64,000 nucleotides of DNA from Selaginella moellendorffii (GCF_000143415.4 NW_003314296.1:124001-188000); one strand, 5' to 3'; positions 13,303 through 24,433 are shown, numbered from the stretch's first letter. The notes: generated by a model not told the origin, from the sequence alone. Made by a program: numbers and translations.

Positions 13303-14590
13303 ATGAGGCGGTGCGAGCAGCAGGCGGCATCATCGCCGGCGTCGTCCGAGTCTGATCAGATCGATCAGGAGCGGGATATCAACACAGAGCTCCTGGAGCT
13401 AAAGGCATTGCATATGCATCACAGAAGTATATATCTTTCTCTGGATCGTTTTGTTTTCGTTTTGCCGTCGTTGCAAGCACTGACTACCCATTTGTTCTTC
13501 TGCAAGGTCGCAGGAAACACATCGAAATCTCATCCGTGCCAGCGCCGCCAGCGCCGACAAGGCCTGCGCAGCAGCGGTGGCGGCCAAACAGTCAGCAGCT
13601 GGGCATCCTGGAGGAATTCTACGCGAAAGGGACGCCGCCATCGCAAGAAAACGTCACGGAGATAGCCGAGCTCATCGGCCACCACGGCCCGGTGGACGAA
13701 TCCAAAGTGTACTATTGGTTTCAGAACAAGAAGTCCCGCGAGAAACGCAAGCGGCGCCGCATCGAGGAGGCCAACGCCGCCTCTGGCGCCTCCGCCTCTT
13801 CTTCTCCCGCCGCCGCCAGTGCCACCGCCGCTTTCCAGCAGGATTTGTCCTCCTCCGCCCCTAGCGCTTCCGCTTCAGCTTCATCCGGTAAATCAATGAG
13901 CGATACTACTGCTCTCTCTCTCTCTCTCTCTCTTTCTTTCTCCATCTCTTTCGATCAATCCCATCGGTCTTTCATTTTCGTCCTCCTGGGTGCGAACAAA
14001 AAAAGAGAAGAACGAGAAAAATGAGAGTTTTCTTCTTCCTTGTTTCTTCTCGTCCTGATAGATAGATAGACAAGTCCCAGAGCGAGCAGTGCCGTATACT
14101 CCTAGCTAGACTGGACTGGGCAAGATCTTTGCTTCCTTTCTTTTCCTCTCCTAAACGGGCCAGCCATTTTTTTCTGTGCAGGGTCGGAGCAATTGCACCA
14201 TCCCGCCGCGCAGTCGTATGCTGCTGCCCAGATCGTGATTGACGGGGGCGTGGTTTCTATCATCGACGACAAATCGCCCTTCGATCTCGTGGGCCACTTT
14301 GGCGACGGCGCGGCGCTCTTCGATCCAGCGCTTGGGCGAATCGTTCCCACCAACGAGCGCGGCGTGACGCTGGAGCCTCTCGAGTCGCGGGCTTACACTC
14401 TCGTAAGGAAGACGAAGGAGGGATATGCCTTACCGTGAGCAAGGCATATTCCCTCCTTTAAAAAAGATTTGAACAGTATAGTAATGAGTTGGCGTTCTTC
14501 GTCTTCTAGGTGTGGCCGATTCCACTGGCGCACGAAGCCTCGCAGCTCGGGAGCTTCGCCAATTTGGAGGACCCCCCCTGGAGTTTGTAA
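13303..14590 (+). CDS. WOX: WUSCHEL-related homeobox (WOX) transcription factor
   Basis: WOX proteins are plant-specific nuclear regulators of stem cells and organ initiation. Four exons (13303-13426, 13507-13887, 14182-14402, 14510-14590) give 268 aa. Exon 1 is Ser/Asp/Glu-rich. Exon 2 holds the homeodomain, from QQRWRPNSQQLGILEEFY through VYYWFQNKKSREKRKRR, with the invariant W, F, N and R of helix 3 and the extra residues between helices that define WOX proteins. A Ser/Ala-rich linker follows. Exon 3 (IVIDGGVVSIIDD and on) is unlike known motifs, and the C-terminus ends NLEDPPWSL. I see no canonical WUS-box (TLxLFP). The clade is not assignable by eye. A decayed copy lies at 10187-10687, and intron 3 contains a strong hairpin. 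Confidence 0.9.
14415..14458 (+). repeat. Inverted repeat (hairpin) in WOX intron 3
   Basis: The arm 14415-14431 (AAGGAGGGATATGCCTT) pairs with 14441-14458 (AAGGCATATTCCCTCCTT) with one bulged base and a 9-nt loop. It begins 12 nt after the 5' splice site. A similar hairpin persists in the WOX pseudogene at about 10524-10565. Confidence 0.85.
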
Positions 14591-15349
14591 TGATCCAGTT
14601 CTTCCTCTTCCCAACTTGATCCAGATCTCGCGCATTCTTCCCAATTTGATCGATTTGATCCATCTCTTGCTTTGCTAGGCTGATTGATTTGTGTGTCCCA
14701 AGATCCACATTGAAAAAATAAAGAATTGTTGGTATGATATCTCTTTGCTTTTCTCAGAGATTTGGAATTCCTTCTCCTGGCAAATGCCAACATCCAAAAC
14801 CCATCGACAGGACGAAGACTAGGGCTTCATCATTCTTAATCATTCCCGTACGATACAGTAAACTGTACGAACGGTAATGCACACTTTACCTTCGGTAACA
14901 ACCACAGGTAAAAACCGTAAAAGCCAAGTCAAAATACATCGCAAAGTGCATGAACTCCCTACGTACGAAGTACTAGCAGTCAGTTCGAAAGATCAACCTT
15001 TGTATTTTTTTTTTCTCCAAGGAGAAGATCTATGAGTGTAGGAGCTTTGAATCCAATCGCGTACCTCTCACAGGCTCTTTTACTGCTCCTTCTCTAGTTT
15101 GTACTCTCGCAAGCTCGATTTGAGAGGAAACCACTTCCATCCAGCGGACGATCCAAAGCCCAAGAAGTAGAAATTCTCGAGCTTCTTTTCCACTTGAATG
15201 CGAGTACATACGGAAGCGAAGGCCGCTACCTCTGCGATTTGCACGACAGGAACTTGAGCGAAACTGGCTACGTAGCTAAAAACACAAGAGTACTTACGTG
15301 CATTGCTTGTCTCCTTTCACTGCCTTGGCCATGGACGAGATTTGGGACT
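14591..15349. other. Intergenic between WOX and RING-H2 gene
   Basis: This is the convergent 3' region of two genes. The WOX 3' flank contains GATC-rich repeats (TTGATC near 14645-14660). A small palindromic patch (CAGTAAACTG, 14857-14866) lies in the middle. No gene was identified. Confidence 0.5.
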
Positions 15350-16931
15350 TTAGACCGAAGCCTTACACACCGGACAGTTTGCACGCCGTTGGAGCCAAGT
15401 ATCAATGCACTGCAAGCCAAGCAGACACTGGTCAGATAACGAGGCGAAAGAGATGGATGGACCAGCGTCTCTTTTACCTCTTTATGGAAGCCATGCAAGC
15501 ATGGGAGGCGGCGGATCTCCTCTCCGCCTACTGGAACCTCGAGGCAAATCGAGCATGGCTCGCTTTTATCCGTTTCCTGTCGATCCTTGTCCGTAAGAAA
15601 CTAGAAAATGGAAACAAAGGCAAAAGGAAGCTAGATAATCATACCACTGCCTCCGAAACTGGAAGAGCGTCAATCCGGGCCTGAGAAGCTCCCCGCTGTT
15701 TTACACCTTCGTCCAAAGCTAAAAGTGTTTCGTAATCATTCCTGCCGCAGCGAGAAAAGGCAAAAAGTCTCCAGTCAAGATCACGGAAGCTTTCACGGAA
15801 AACACAGAAGCTTACTCGTTGAAGTCGCGGTCAACATAAGCCAATTGCATGGCAAGGGGTATACTCCTACGCAGCATAGCTCCAAATTCATTCAAGCGCT
15901 GGTCGAAAAGAAAGAAAGATAAGTATGCAACCAAACTTGTAGAACTCGTGAAAAAAGCATACCTCTTCTAAACCGCGGAATCTGCCTGGCAGTCCGCTAC
16001 GCTGCCTGTTCTCCAACGCCTGCTGGATCCTCGCATGCACCGATTCAAGCCGCCTGTAATACAACCGCTCAGCATTTCCATGGCCCATAGCGTGACGAAG
16101 CTGCTGGCGCTGTTCTTGCTCTTGCAAACTCCTAGCCAAATTAGCATCTCTCTGCTTCAGAAAAGAACAAAAGACATGAACTCTAGACAGAAAAGCAAAA
16201 GGAAAGAAAAGTTCTACGTACCCCGGCAGTGGAGAACTCCTCTTGCAGCTCTCTCGCAAGCCTCTCGTCTTCACTCACCTGTAAAGCTCGCGCCTCCACC
16301 TCCACAACACTATCCACATCAATCGGCCTCACCACACCTCTATCACCCGGTGCTTGAAACTGCCTTGGTCCTCTACCCCAAGTTGCTGCTCCATGAGCTC
16401 TTCCTCTTCCAAGTCTTCCAGCCGCAAGAGTTACAGCAGCTGGAGAGCCAGCTGGAGAGCCATCAGCCCTCAAGCTCCTTTGTCGCTTCGGCAAAGGTTG
16501 ACTAGAACCCTCCCCGTCAAGGAAAGAATGAGAAGCTCCTCCTATCCCTGGGGAACCAACCTCGGCTTCCAGATCGATAATCTCCGGCCCTGCTGCGAGG
16601 CCAGCCCCACCCCCTAAAACAATCGGCGATTGAGCCGAGCCCGATGCTCCAGCCCCAGCGCTAGATCGCCTGTAGCGAGCTGTCGGCCTCACACCCATGA
16701 TCGCCACTTTTCGATCCATCCTCGCAAACCGACTTGGAAGAGAACCTGCTGGGACCAATTCCTCTGGCGCTGCCCCGCGGCGCTCTAGATTCCGCTTCAA
16801 TCCAGCGCCGCCGCTGGCGCCCCCGCCACAGTCTCCGGACGCTTCGCATGGAGGGCACATATTTCTGCGCGATCGATCGGGAAAAGAAATTCGCAAGACC
16901 GGAAGAGATCCTACCTTTGCGCCCTCGCCAT
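15350..16931 (-). CDS. RING-H2 E3 ubiquitin ligase with a possible SUMO-interacting motif
   Basis: The ATG at 16931 opens a tiny exon (16931-16915, MARAQ), which splices to 16864 ([15 protein letters not shown]). The large exon 2 (to 16222) contains EIIDLEAE, a hydrophobic-acidic motif typical of SUMO binding, and a basic Ala/Gly/Arg-rich stretch. Exon 3 ([19 protein letters not shown]) is probably a coiled coil, and later exons add [19 protein letters not shown]. The RING-H2 is split over the last exons: CSICLE, then CLHGFHKE, then [15 protein letters not shown], with every ligand present. The stop is at 15350. The protein should be a cytosolic or nuclear ligase; the substrate is unknown. 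A TATA box sits 40-50 bp upstream of the start. Confidence 0.88.
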
Positions 16932-16973
16932 CGCCAAAACAATTACCCTAAACTCTGGCCATGGCTATCGTGG

Positions 16974-16983
16974 CCTTTATATA
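16974..16983 (-). promoter_or_regulatory. TATA box of the RING-H2 gene
   Basis: On the minus strand the sequence reads TATATAAAGG, about 43 bp upstream of the ATG at 16931. The spacing suggests a very short 5' leader. Confidence 0.6.
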
Positions 16984-17210
16984 CATATGTGTATGGAAAG
17001 AGCTTGGCCACGTGGCGCTGCCAGGGCCGTGCGATGCGCCTATCGAACGGGAATCGAACCAAGATACTATTGCCCTAAAATTCAAAAACGCGCGACGTTA
17101 CTAGTTTAAAAATCTTCCAACCTCATTAAGAGCAAATCACTATCACTAATCTACAAAAAAAAGAAAATAAAAACAGATATTTTAGAACGAGTGCAGTAAA
17201 AAATCCGAGA

Positions 17211-17700
17211 AGCTACTTACTTTGGAGATTAAAAGCACCATTTAATCACGTTCGAGTGGAAGCCATGGTTTCATTCGAGTCACTAAAAAAAACACACGCA
17301 CATGTTTTAGAACTTTTAGAACGATGCTACTTACCTTGGAGATTAAAGGCACCATTTAATCCATAAAAATACATACACACATTTTTAGGACGAGTATAGA
17401 AGCTACTTACCCTGGAGATTAAAAGCACCATTTAATCACATTCGCCAGTGGAAGCCATGGTTTCCCAGTGTGATTCATGTGATAATGCCTGAAACAGAAG
17501 AACTGTTTTTAGAACAATAAAATCCGAGTAAGAAATCAGAACCTTGGAGATTAAAAGCACCATAAGCGAGTATTCACGAGTCGAAGCGATGGTTTCACTC
17601 GAGTCACTAGTGCGATAATGCCTAGAATTTGCAGATAAGAAAACACATCTTTTACACCAACAGTAAAAAATCCGAAGGGAACTAGAAGCTACTTACCTTG
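17211..17700 (+). repeat. Five degenerate promoter-derived repeats
   Basis: The word AGCTACTTACCTTGGAGATT and the following AAAAGCACCATTTAATCAC recur from 17211, 17326, 17401, about 17535 and 17687, with irregular spacing (75-150 bp). A second shared word, GGAAGCCATGGTTTC, appears in some units. The last unit merges into the proximal promoter of the CYP78A pseudogene, whose equivalent (ACTATCTTAGAGACTTACC) stands as a single copy at about 41679 in front of the full-length CYP78A. Confidence 0.8.
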
Positions 17701-17733
17701 GAGACTTACCATTTCGAGCGTTCCCCTTCTCGG

Positions 17734-17789
17734 CCAATAGTTTCTCCAGACATGCAGCTATGGATAATCTTGCTGTTGCCAGTATAAAA
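17734..17789 (+). promoter_or_regulatory. CCAAT and TATA boxes of the CYP78A pseudogene
   Basis: CCAAT at 17734-17738 and TATAAAA at 17783-17789 lie about 90 bp upstream of the ATG. The same two boxes occur at similar spacing before the full-length copy (41719 and 41769). Confidence 0.6.
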
Positions 17790-17877
17790 AGCGATGCCAC
17801 CACCGCAACCAAGAGCACTGCCTGTCTCGAGCTCTTTCTCTTGGTCCAAAGTGTCGCGCTTGTCTCGCTTCTCGATC

Positions 17878-19518
17878 ATGGACTCGTCCTCTGGGGTCGA
17901 CTGGTGGATTCTTACTCTGCCTTTTCTCTCGCGCCATCTCTCCGCGGATGCATGGAGATTCATCGCTGCTGCTGTGGCCGTGCTCGTTCTAGCGGCTGTC
18001 TCGGTGATCCTGGCGGCTTGTTCCCGGTGGCAATGCATGGGGGAGAACGCTGAGGAAGAAGCAGACGATCCCAGGACCCCGAGGATGGCCAGTGTTTGGA
18101 GTCCTGACGGATATGGGAGGCCAAGCTCACCGAAAGTTGGCCAAGCTTGCCGAGAAGTACCATGCGAAGGAGCTCATGGCCTTCAGTCTGGGTAACACGA
18201 GGATGATCATCACCAGCAAGCCGGAAGTGGCACGAGAGCTGCTCAACAGCTCCGAGTTTGCGGACAGGCCTCTCAAGCAGTCGGCTCAGCAACTCCTGTT
18301 TGGACGAGCAATCGGCTTTGCTCCCTATGGAGATTACTGGCGTAACTTGCGAAGGATCGCCTCCAACTATCTCTTCTCTCCACGCCAGATTGCTGCTCAC
18401 GAACCATCTCGTCAGGAGGAGACGAGCAGGATGATCAAAGCGATGAGTACCTTTGCAGCGGAAAACCATGGCCTTGTCCGAGTCCGGGACTTTCTCCAGC
18501 GAGCTTCGCTTAACAAACATCATGCAGACGGTGGTGTTTGGGAGAAGATTCGAGGATGGATCCGAGGACGCTGCTAAGCTCACGGAGATGGTGAGGCAAG
18601 GCTTCGAGCTGCTGGGTGCGTTCAACTGGGCCGATCACTTGCCAGCTCTAAAGGCAGTCGATCCCCAGAACATCCTCCAACGCTGTGCCGTGCTGGTTCC
18701 TCGGGTGACAAGCTTTGTCCAGAAGATTATTGATGATCATCGGCAACAGGATAGTAAAGCTGCACAGCCCGACTTTGTGGATGTGCTGCTCTCGCTGGAT
18801 GGCGAGGACAAGCTCGACGACGCCGACATGATCGCAGTTCTCTAGGTAAAAAACGAGGATGTTTTTACAACTGCTTCTAGCCTATCTAACGACTTACGTT
18901 GTTTTCCATGCTGTCTTCACAGGAGATGATTTTCCGAGGCACTGACACCGTTGCACTCCTCACCGAATGGATTCTCGCGGAGCTCGTCCTCCATCCTGAA
19001 ATCCAGAGCAAGTTGCGTGAGGAGATCGCTAGCGTAGTTGGAGGAAAATCCGAAGTTCCCGAGTCTGACCTCCACAAGATGGTGTACCTCCAAGCCATTG
19101 TAGCCATCTTCGGATGCATCCTCCGGGTCCCTTGCTCTCTTGGGCTCGGCTTGCGATTCACGACGTAACCTTGGCCGGTCACCACGTCCCTGCAGGCACC
19201 ACGGCCATGGTAAACATGTGGTCCATCACTCATGATCCTTCCATCTGGTCCGAGCCTGAGAAATTCAGCCCGGAGAGATTTCTTGAGCAGGACATCGACG
19301 TCAAAGGAAGCGACTTACGTCTCGCTCCATTCGGAGCTGGTCGTCGGGTGTGTCCCGGACGAGCTGTCGGCCTTGCGACTGTTCTCCTCTGGACGGCTCG
19401 ATTGGTTCAACAGTTCGAGTTCCAGGCAGACTCGCTCCATCCCGTGGATCTCACTGAGGTTCTCAAGCTGTCCAGCGAAATGGCTGCACCACTTGTCTGC
19501 ACAGCAAAGTTGCTATAA
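17878..19518 (+). pseudogene. CYP78A cytochrome P450 pseudogene
   Basis: The sequence is closely related to the copy at 41844-43450 over its whole length, but has multiple lesions. A 5-bp deletion near 18015 shifts the frame just after the membrane anchor. A 1-bp insertion and a nearby 3-bp insertion occur at about 18513-18535. The last codon of exon 1 is TAG (18843-18845) where the other copy has TGG. A 4-bp deletion near 19103 destroys the K-helix ExxR motif. The heme-binding loop ([12 protein letters not shown]) and the full I-helix ([19 protein letters not shown]) remain legible. The intron and promoter are retained, so it arose by DNA duplication. A truncated product is conceivable but could not bind substrate or heme correctly. 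Confidence 0.92.
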
Positions 19519-21046
19519 GAGTGAAGAGCAAAGAAGCTCTTACAATAAAACGGCGCCACTATAGTTCTCTTTTTCAAAGGCAACACTCGTTAGTACTTTG
19601 CTGCTTGCTCTGTTTTCTAAGGCTCTCAAATGAGCTTTCTTTGAGAGTTCAGCCAAGATTTTTTTCTTTTCCATGGACACATCCACACAAATCGACACGA
19701 CCTCTGTATAAGAAAGGCCTGAGTGAGCTCGAAAGTATCTGACGTTTTCGTCTCGTTACCTTTTTCTCAGTATGCCGAAATGATAAGAGGTTGCACGAAA
19801 TAAAACTGCCAAACAATCGAGGGAAGCTGTGCCACAGATACGTTAATACGAAGGGGCCATTCGACACCTGTGCCTGCGTGCGTACTTCCTGCAAGAAGGT
19901 TTGCTGTTATTCATCCATCCTCTCACGCAAAGCTATTGATGCCATATAACAATAACTACAATCACAAACTTTCATTTTCCATTTGCCTCCTCTTCGGACA
20001 TGCTTGCTATGATTTTCAAGATCACAGCGCTCCTGGAAGTCCTGGAAAGAAGCTACATTTGGTGGACTCCTCGGTCCGGCAGTCAATCGAGCTGTGACGA
20101 AGGATGATTTCTAGCCCTAGAAGGAATATGATTCACGCAGGGAAAAGTTCAAATAAAAACAAAACAAAGAAAAAGAATACCAAGAAACCATAGCTTTTGC
20201 AAAAATTGGAGTTCCTCACTGTTGCGGGAGAGAACACTAGAGAGCTCCTCATTGTTCTCACGGGAGATAACGCTCGTCAAAATCTTCCCAGGTGGATCTT
20301 AGTTCTCCAAAAAGCATTCAAGTTTTCTTCCATCCATGGCAGCATATCTAGGGGACAGATTGAAGCGTCTGCCGAGAAGATCAACGTCACACAGATGGTA
20401 AGCTAGCTGCAAGAAGCGTTTTTTCCCTTTGTTTTTTCTCTTTCAAACCATGAAAATACGACGCAGATATGCGTTCAAACCTTCCACCTCTAATGCCGAT
20501 TTCGAGGATGAATTCTCGGCGGCTCCTGCCGAAACTCCAATTCCAGAGTGCAATCTCCAAAAGAGACTCAGTGTTCCTCATGCAACAATCCCTGCAAGAA
20601 ACCGGCAACTAGAATTACTATATATTAGATGAATACAAGGATATTCCATCAGCTTTAGGTGGAGTATATTTAGGAGGAAATCTTATTCTCACCGCAAAAG
20701 AAAAAAGAGTGGTTGATAACTATATTCTATCTCACAGTAAGGCAATCAAAAGGGCATGTTAGTTATTCTAGAAATTCTATTATTAAAGATGGTTCTAAAG
20801 CAATCTCCATTCATCCCATTTTAGCCAACCAATAAGAGGAATTACAATTTCATGTTGAATCCAAGAAATCCATCAACTCTTCACCTAATTCTTTATTGAG
20901 AGTTATGGAAGAAGATTTGAACTTTGGAGGTTAAACATTGATGAAGAGTTACAGGCACATGCCTGTACCAACATGTGGAGAAAAGAGGACAGGATATTTT
21001 TGTGAACTTTTAATACTCAGATTGAAATTATTATTTTCCATCTTTC
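19519..21046. other. Intergenic, no convincing gene
   Basis: Several short open frames occur (for example 20197-20406 and 20429-20632), but none has a recognisable domain or clear splice logic. From about 20640 the sequence becomes AT-rich and transposon-like, without a readable element. Confidence 0.4.
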
Positions 21047-21231
<185 letters not shown>

Positions 21232-21309
21232 TTCCATTAATGTTTCACTATATAAATTTTTATATGGTCATGATTCAATATTATGAACAAATTTGAGTTT
21301 ATTTTTGTA

Positions 21310-21450
21310 ATTGCCAGAAGTGGCTAATGCTAAGTTACGGGATCAATATTTGACAAACATTCTTTCAATTGTTTTAAAATAGTCTATTAAGCATTCAATC
21401 TGTGTACAAGTGAGACAATAACAACACTCTCATTATCATCCACCTATAGA
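21310..21450 (+). mobile_element. Ty3/gypsy integrase-region fragment
   Basis: The stretch (GCCAGAAGTGGCTAATGCTA, then ACAAGTGAGACAATAA) aligns by eye with the minus-strand sequence at 27190-27320 of the large gypsy element, downstream of its integrase core. It is a short, decayed relic of the same family in plus orientation. Confidence 0.6.
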
Positions 21451-21641
21451 ATACTTTATCAAAGTATTATATGTATGAATTCACTTAAGGTCTCACAACA
21501 TTGGGGAAGGCATGCCTTTCCTAAAGAAAACCCAAGAGAAACTTTTGGTTTCTCAATAGGAAGTAAATTCTCCTCCTGAGGGACTGATATTCTCTTCAAT
21601 AGTGGATATATTGTGGGAGGGTGAAGCACGTCCACTTAGCT

Positions 21642-22218
21642 ATGGTGGACAGTGTGGAGGAAGGTGTTGTGGAGAGGATCTTGAGCTTTGTGGACCTGGC
21701 CACACTGTCGAGTTGCTCTGGCATTTGCAAGTCATGGAACTCCATTATCAACTCTCACACCTTTTGCCACCTGTGGTGCTGCAACGCTGGTGTCATAGTG
21801 GCCCCCCGGATCATGACAAACTCCTTCAATCACAAGCGCTGCTACACCTTTGGTGCCAGGCAGGAGCTAAAGCTACCCCCAGCCGATGAAGCCCTTTGGT
21901 TCACTGAAGTTGTGGTCTCTGCTGGCGGCCTTGTATGCATACTTTGCGCATGCTTGGGCCAAAGTTTTGTACAGGCGCTCGAGTACCATTTCCTAGTCGG
22001 CAATCCACTCACCAGGGAGTGGCAGAGATACTAGTGCTGCGGTGGCCATGCATGAAGAAACAGATATATTTGAAGATATCTGTGGCTTTGCAATGTTGGT
22101 AGACGATGCCAGTGGTTTCTTCAAGCTGGGAGCTGTGGTTGGCAGCATGGGCCACACTGGGTCTGTATACGACTCAGGCACTCGAGCATGGTCAAGCGCG
22201 CCTCAAAGCGAGGGCTGA
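21642..22218 (+). pseudogene. F-box protein pseudogene (frameshifted)
   Basis: From the ATG at 21642 the F-box is clear: VEEGVVERILSFVDLATL, then SICKSW-type helix residues (GICKSWNSIINS). F-box proteins act as substrate adaptors of SCF ubiquitin ligases. The frame continues to NPLTREWQRY and hits a TAG at 22032. The sequence then continues in another frame (DICGFAMLVDDASGFF, VYDSGTRAWSSAP) to a TGA at 22216, as expected for the beta-propeller-like half of plant F-box proteins. At least one frameshift or deletion near 22030 therefore breaks the gene, and the C-terminal half is also short. Confidence 0.75.
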
Positions 22219-22929
22219 TCAGATGGGTGGAGCTCCTCAACATGAACCTTTAGAGCTCCAGGAGACGCTGTTGATTTTAGGGAGCTCGATTCGCCACATC
22301 TTTTGTACGAAAGAGATTCTGGGCTGGTTGTTCCGGATTAAAACTCTTGCAGGAAGAAAAGAGCAGGAAGACAAGTTCAAAACCAGTTCTTACAAACTTC
22401 CATCTCAGGAAAACAGGAAAGCAAAGCAAAGAAGAAAAGCAAAAGGAGAGAAGAGGCACGGACTTATATGTATCAAAGGCAGGAGACGAGAAGCAGTGTG
22501 TTGTGCGCGAAGAAATCCGCAACGGAAGACGATCACCACCACAACGAGAGTTTGAGAAAGATCTGAGTGCTTAGGATTCCATAAGCTTTGCAAATGAACG
22601 CTTCAAGCATCCCAAGTGGCTGAGACTTGCAACTGATATAATAAGTGATCAGAATATTCATGGAATAGATAATTATTGCTAAGCGAGGAACTGGGTTTAG
22701 GGTTAAAGTCTGGGCGCTTTATTTAATGGCTATAATGGCCGTGAGCTTATCAAACGCTGCTTTGAGCCTCTCGGCGAGCAAAGCACTCTCGAGAATTAGC
22801 CAAGGTGTCAAGGGTCTTGTCCGGGTCATTGACTTCACGGCAAGAAAGAAAAGAGCAGCTCATCCAAAGGTTGATTTTTAATTTATTTTTTACTAATTCC
22901 GGGCTGCTACTCATTGTTAGGGCTAGGCC
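22219..22929. other. Intergenic
   Basis: A purine-rich stretch (22340-22470) and a telo-box-like GGGTTTAGGGTTA (22690) are present, the latter about 235 bp upstream of the next gene. A short minus-strand frame ending near 22728 (ESALLAERLKAAFDKL) looks protein-like but cannot be extended. Confidence 0.4.
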
Positions 22930-24433
22930 ATGGAGGAGGCTGCGAATGCGGCGCTCAAGAAGCTAGATGGTCGGTATGTTTCTCCGACGACCTTAAAAGG
23001 TATGATTTCTGAAGCCCATCCCACGCCACCGATGGAGGTGGTAGCATATCATCTACAGCAGGTTTCCACTCAACCCCCGTTGAACGAGATATGCATGCTG
23101 GATGATTTCGCGATTGAGGACTGGCCATCGTTCAGCAACGACAAGATCCTGTGGTTTGCATCTCTACAGGACCCACCTTTCCCACCAAAAGTTCGAAGTC
23201 CACTCTATACCGAGTTTAGACCTTACCTCTTTCATGCTACAAAGAGAATCTACGAAAGCAAAGTTTGGCGGCAGCAGCAGCAGCGGGATCCGTTGGAATT
23301 GAACTTTCATTATGGCAGTGGTGAAGGATCTTGTGTTGGTTCTCCTGATATGGTGATCACAGACTCTTCAAATGACGAGACTTTGGTCGTCGGGGTGATG
23401 GCCATGGATCCAACCGGCCGGCCCGCGCTTGCGAGGCTGTATTCCTATCTCCTTCTCACCGATTGCTCGTTCGGGGTGGTGTCATCCTACATGCGGACTG
23501 CTTGTTGCAAAAGGGTGGGCAGTCGTCTGCTTGTGTCCCAAGGTCTTTCTCACGTGGAATCTCCCATGATGGGAATCGGTTTTATGCTTGCGGAGGCTCT
23601 GCAAAATAAGAAGCACAAACCTGCGCTTCCACTTAGAAGCCTACACCTTAGCTACGCAAAAGCTGTTTTTGAGGAATGCTGTCGAGTACAGCAAGTCAGG
23701 TCGGTGGGACAGATGGTTTCAGGTCTTGGAGCGCTCGACATTGATGATGTTCGGGAATTGAGGTTTGTGTGCAGTGGCTTTGAAGGTCTCACTAGCGTCG
23801 TCCGTGGTTTGTACAAAGGGAGGACAATAGTTGTCAAAGCCAAAGATCTTTCAGGTGCGCTTTTATCACGTCAGTAATGTCATTTCCTTGGTTGCAGCTC
23901 TGCAGAGCAATGGCGAAAGCATGAGCTACTCGCTTGGTAAAAGCGTGAGGGAACTGGACGTGTACATGAGGCTCCACAGGGTTCAAGGCATATGCATCCC
24001 GAGGCTGCTGTCTTATGGGTTCATCCGCGGGGGAATGATCTTCTACGTAATAATGTCCGATGAAGGCCAAGCTGCTGGAGTCGAGGATTGGACTCCGAGC
24101 AATACGGGAGAAGTGCGAGCAGTCGTGTCCCAGGCCCGGAAGGCGCTCTTGGCATTTCATGACCGCGGAGTTGTCTACAACGGGCTTCATGACCTCAAGA
24201 ACATCGTCGTTACCGTAGAAGGTGGCCAGCCGCGTGCTAAACTGGTCGGGTTCGGCAATGCCATTGTCGGCAGAGATCGGAGAACATGTCGCGCCATGGA
24301 CGAAGACTTGATGCAGCTTAAGGAGTGTGAGGAGTTTCTACAAGAGATATGTGCAACTTTTGGTGGCAGGAGGAGACGCGAGAGGACGAGAACAATCAGG
24401 CGCGTTTCCGTTTCGGACTCGGATTCAGACTAG
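22930..24433 (+). CDS. Nuclease-fold plus kinase-fold protein, both active sites degenerate (Crinkler/FunK1-like layout)
   Basis: Two exons (22930-23854, 23898-24433) give 486 aa. Residues about 120-230 look like a PD-(D/E)XK-type module: SPDMVIT (PD at 139-140), a strand LVVGVMA where active enzymes have E-x-K, then LARLYSYLLLTDCSFGVVSSY, a pattern I associate with kinase-coupled nuclease modules. Residues about 278-440 look like a protein kinase. The ATP lysine (VVKAKD, K303) and the helix-C Glu (VRELD, E327) remain. The catalytic loop reads YNGLHDLKN, with the Asp replaced, and DFG is GFG (426-428). The tail is basic then Ser/Asp-rich. It is therefore probably a pseudoenzyme. Family assignment rests on pattern memory; the fold needs a profile search. 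Confidence 0.6.
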
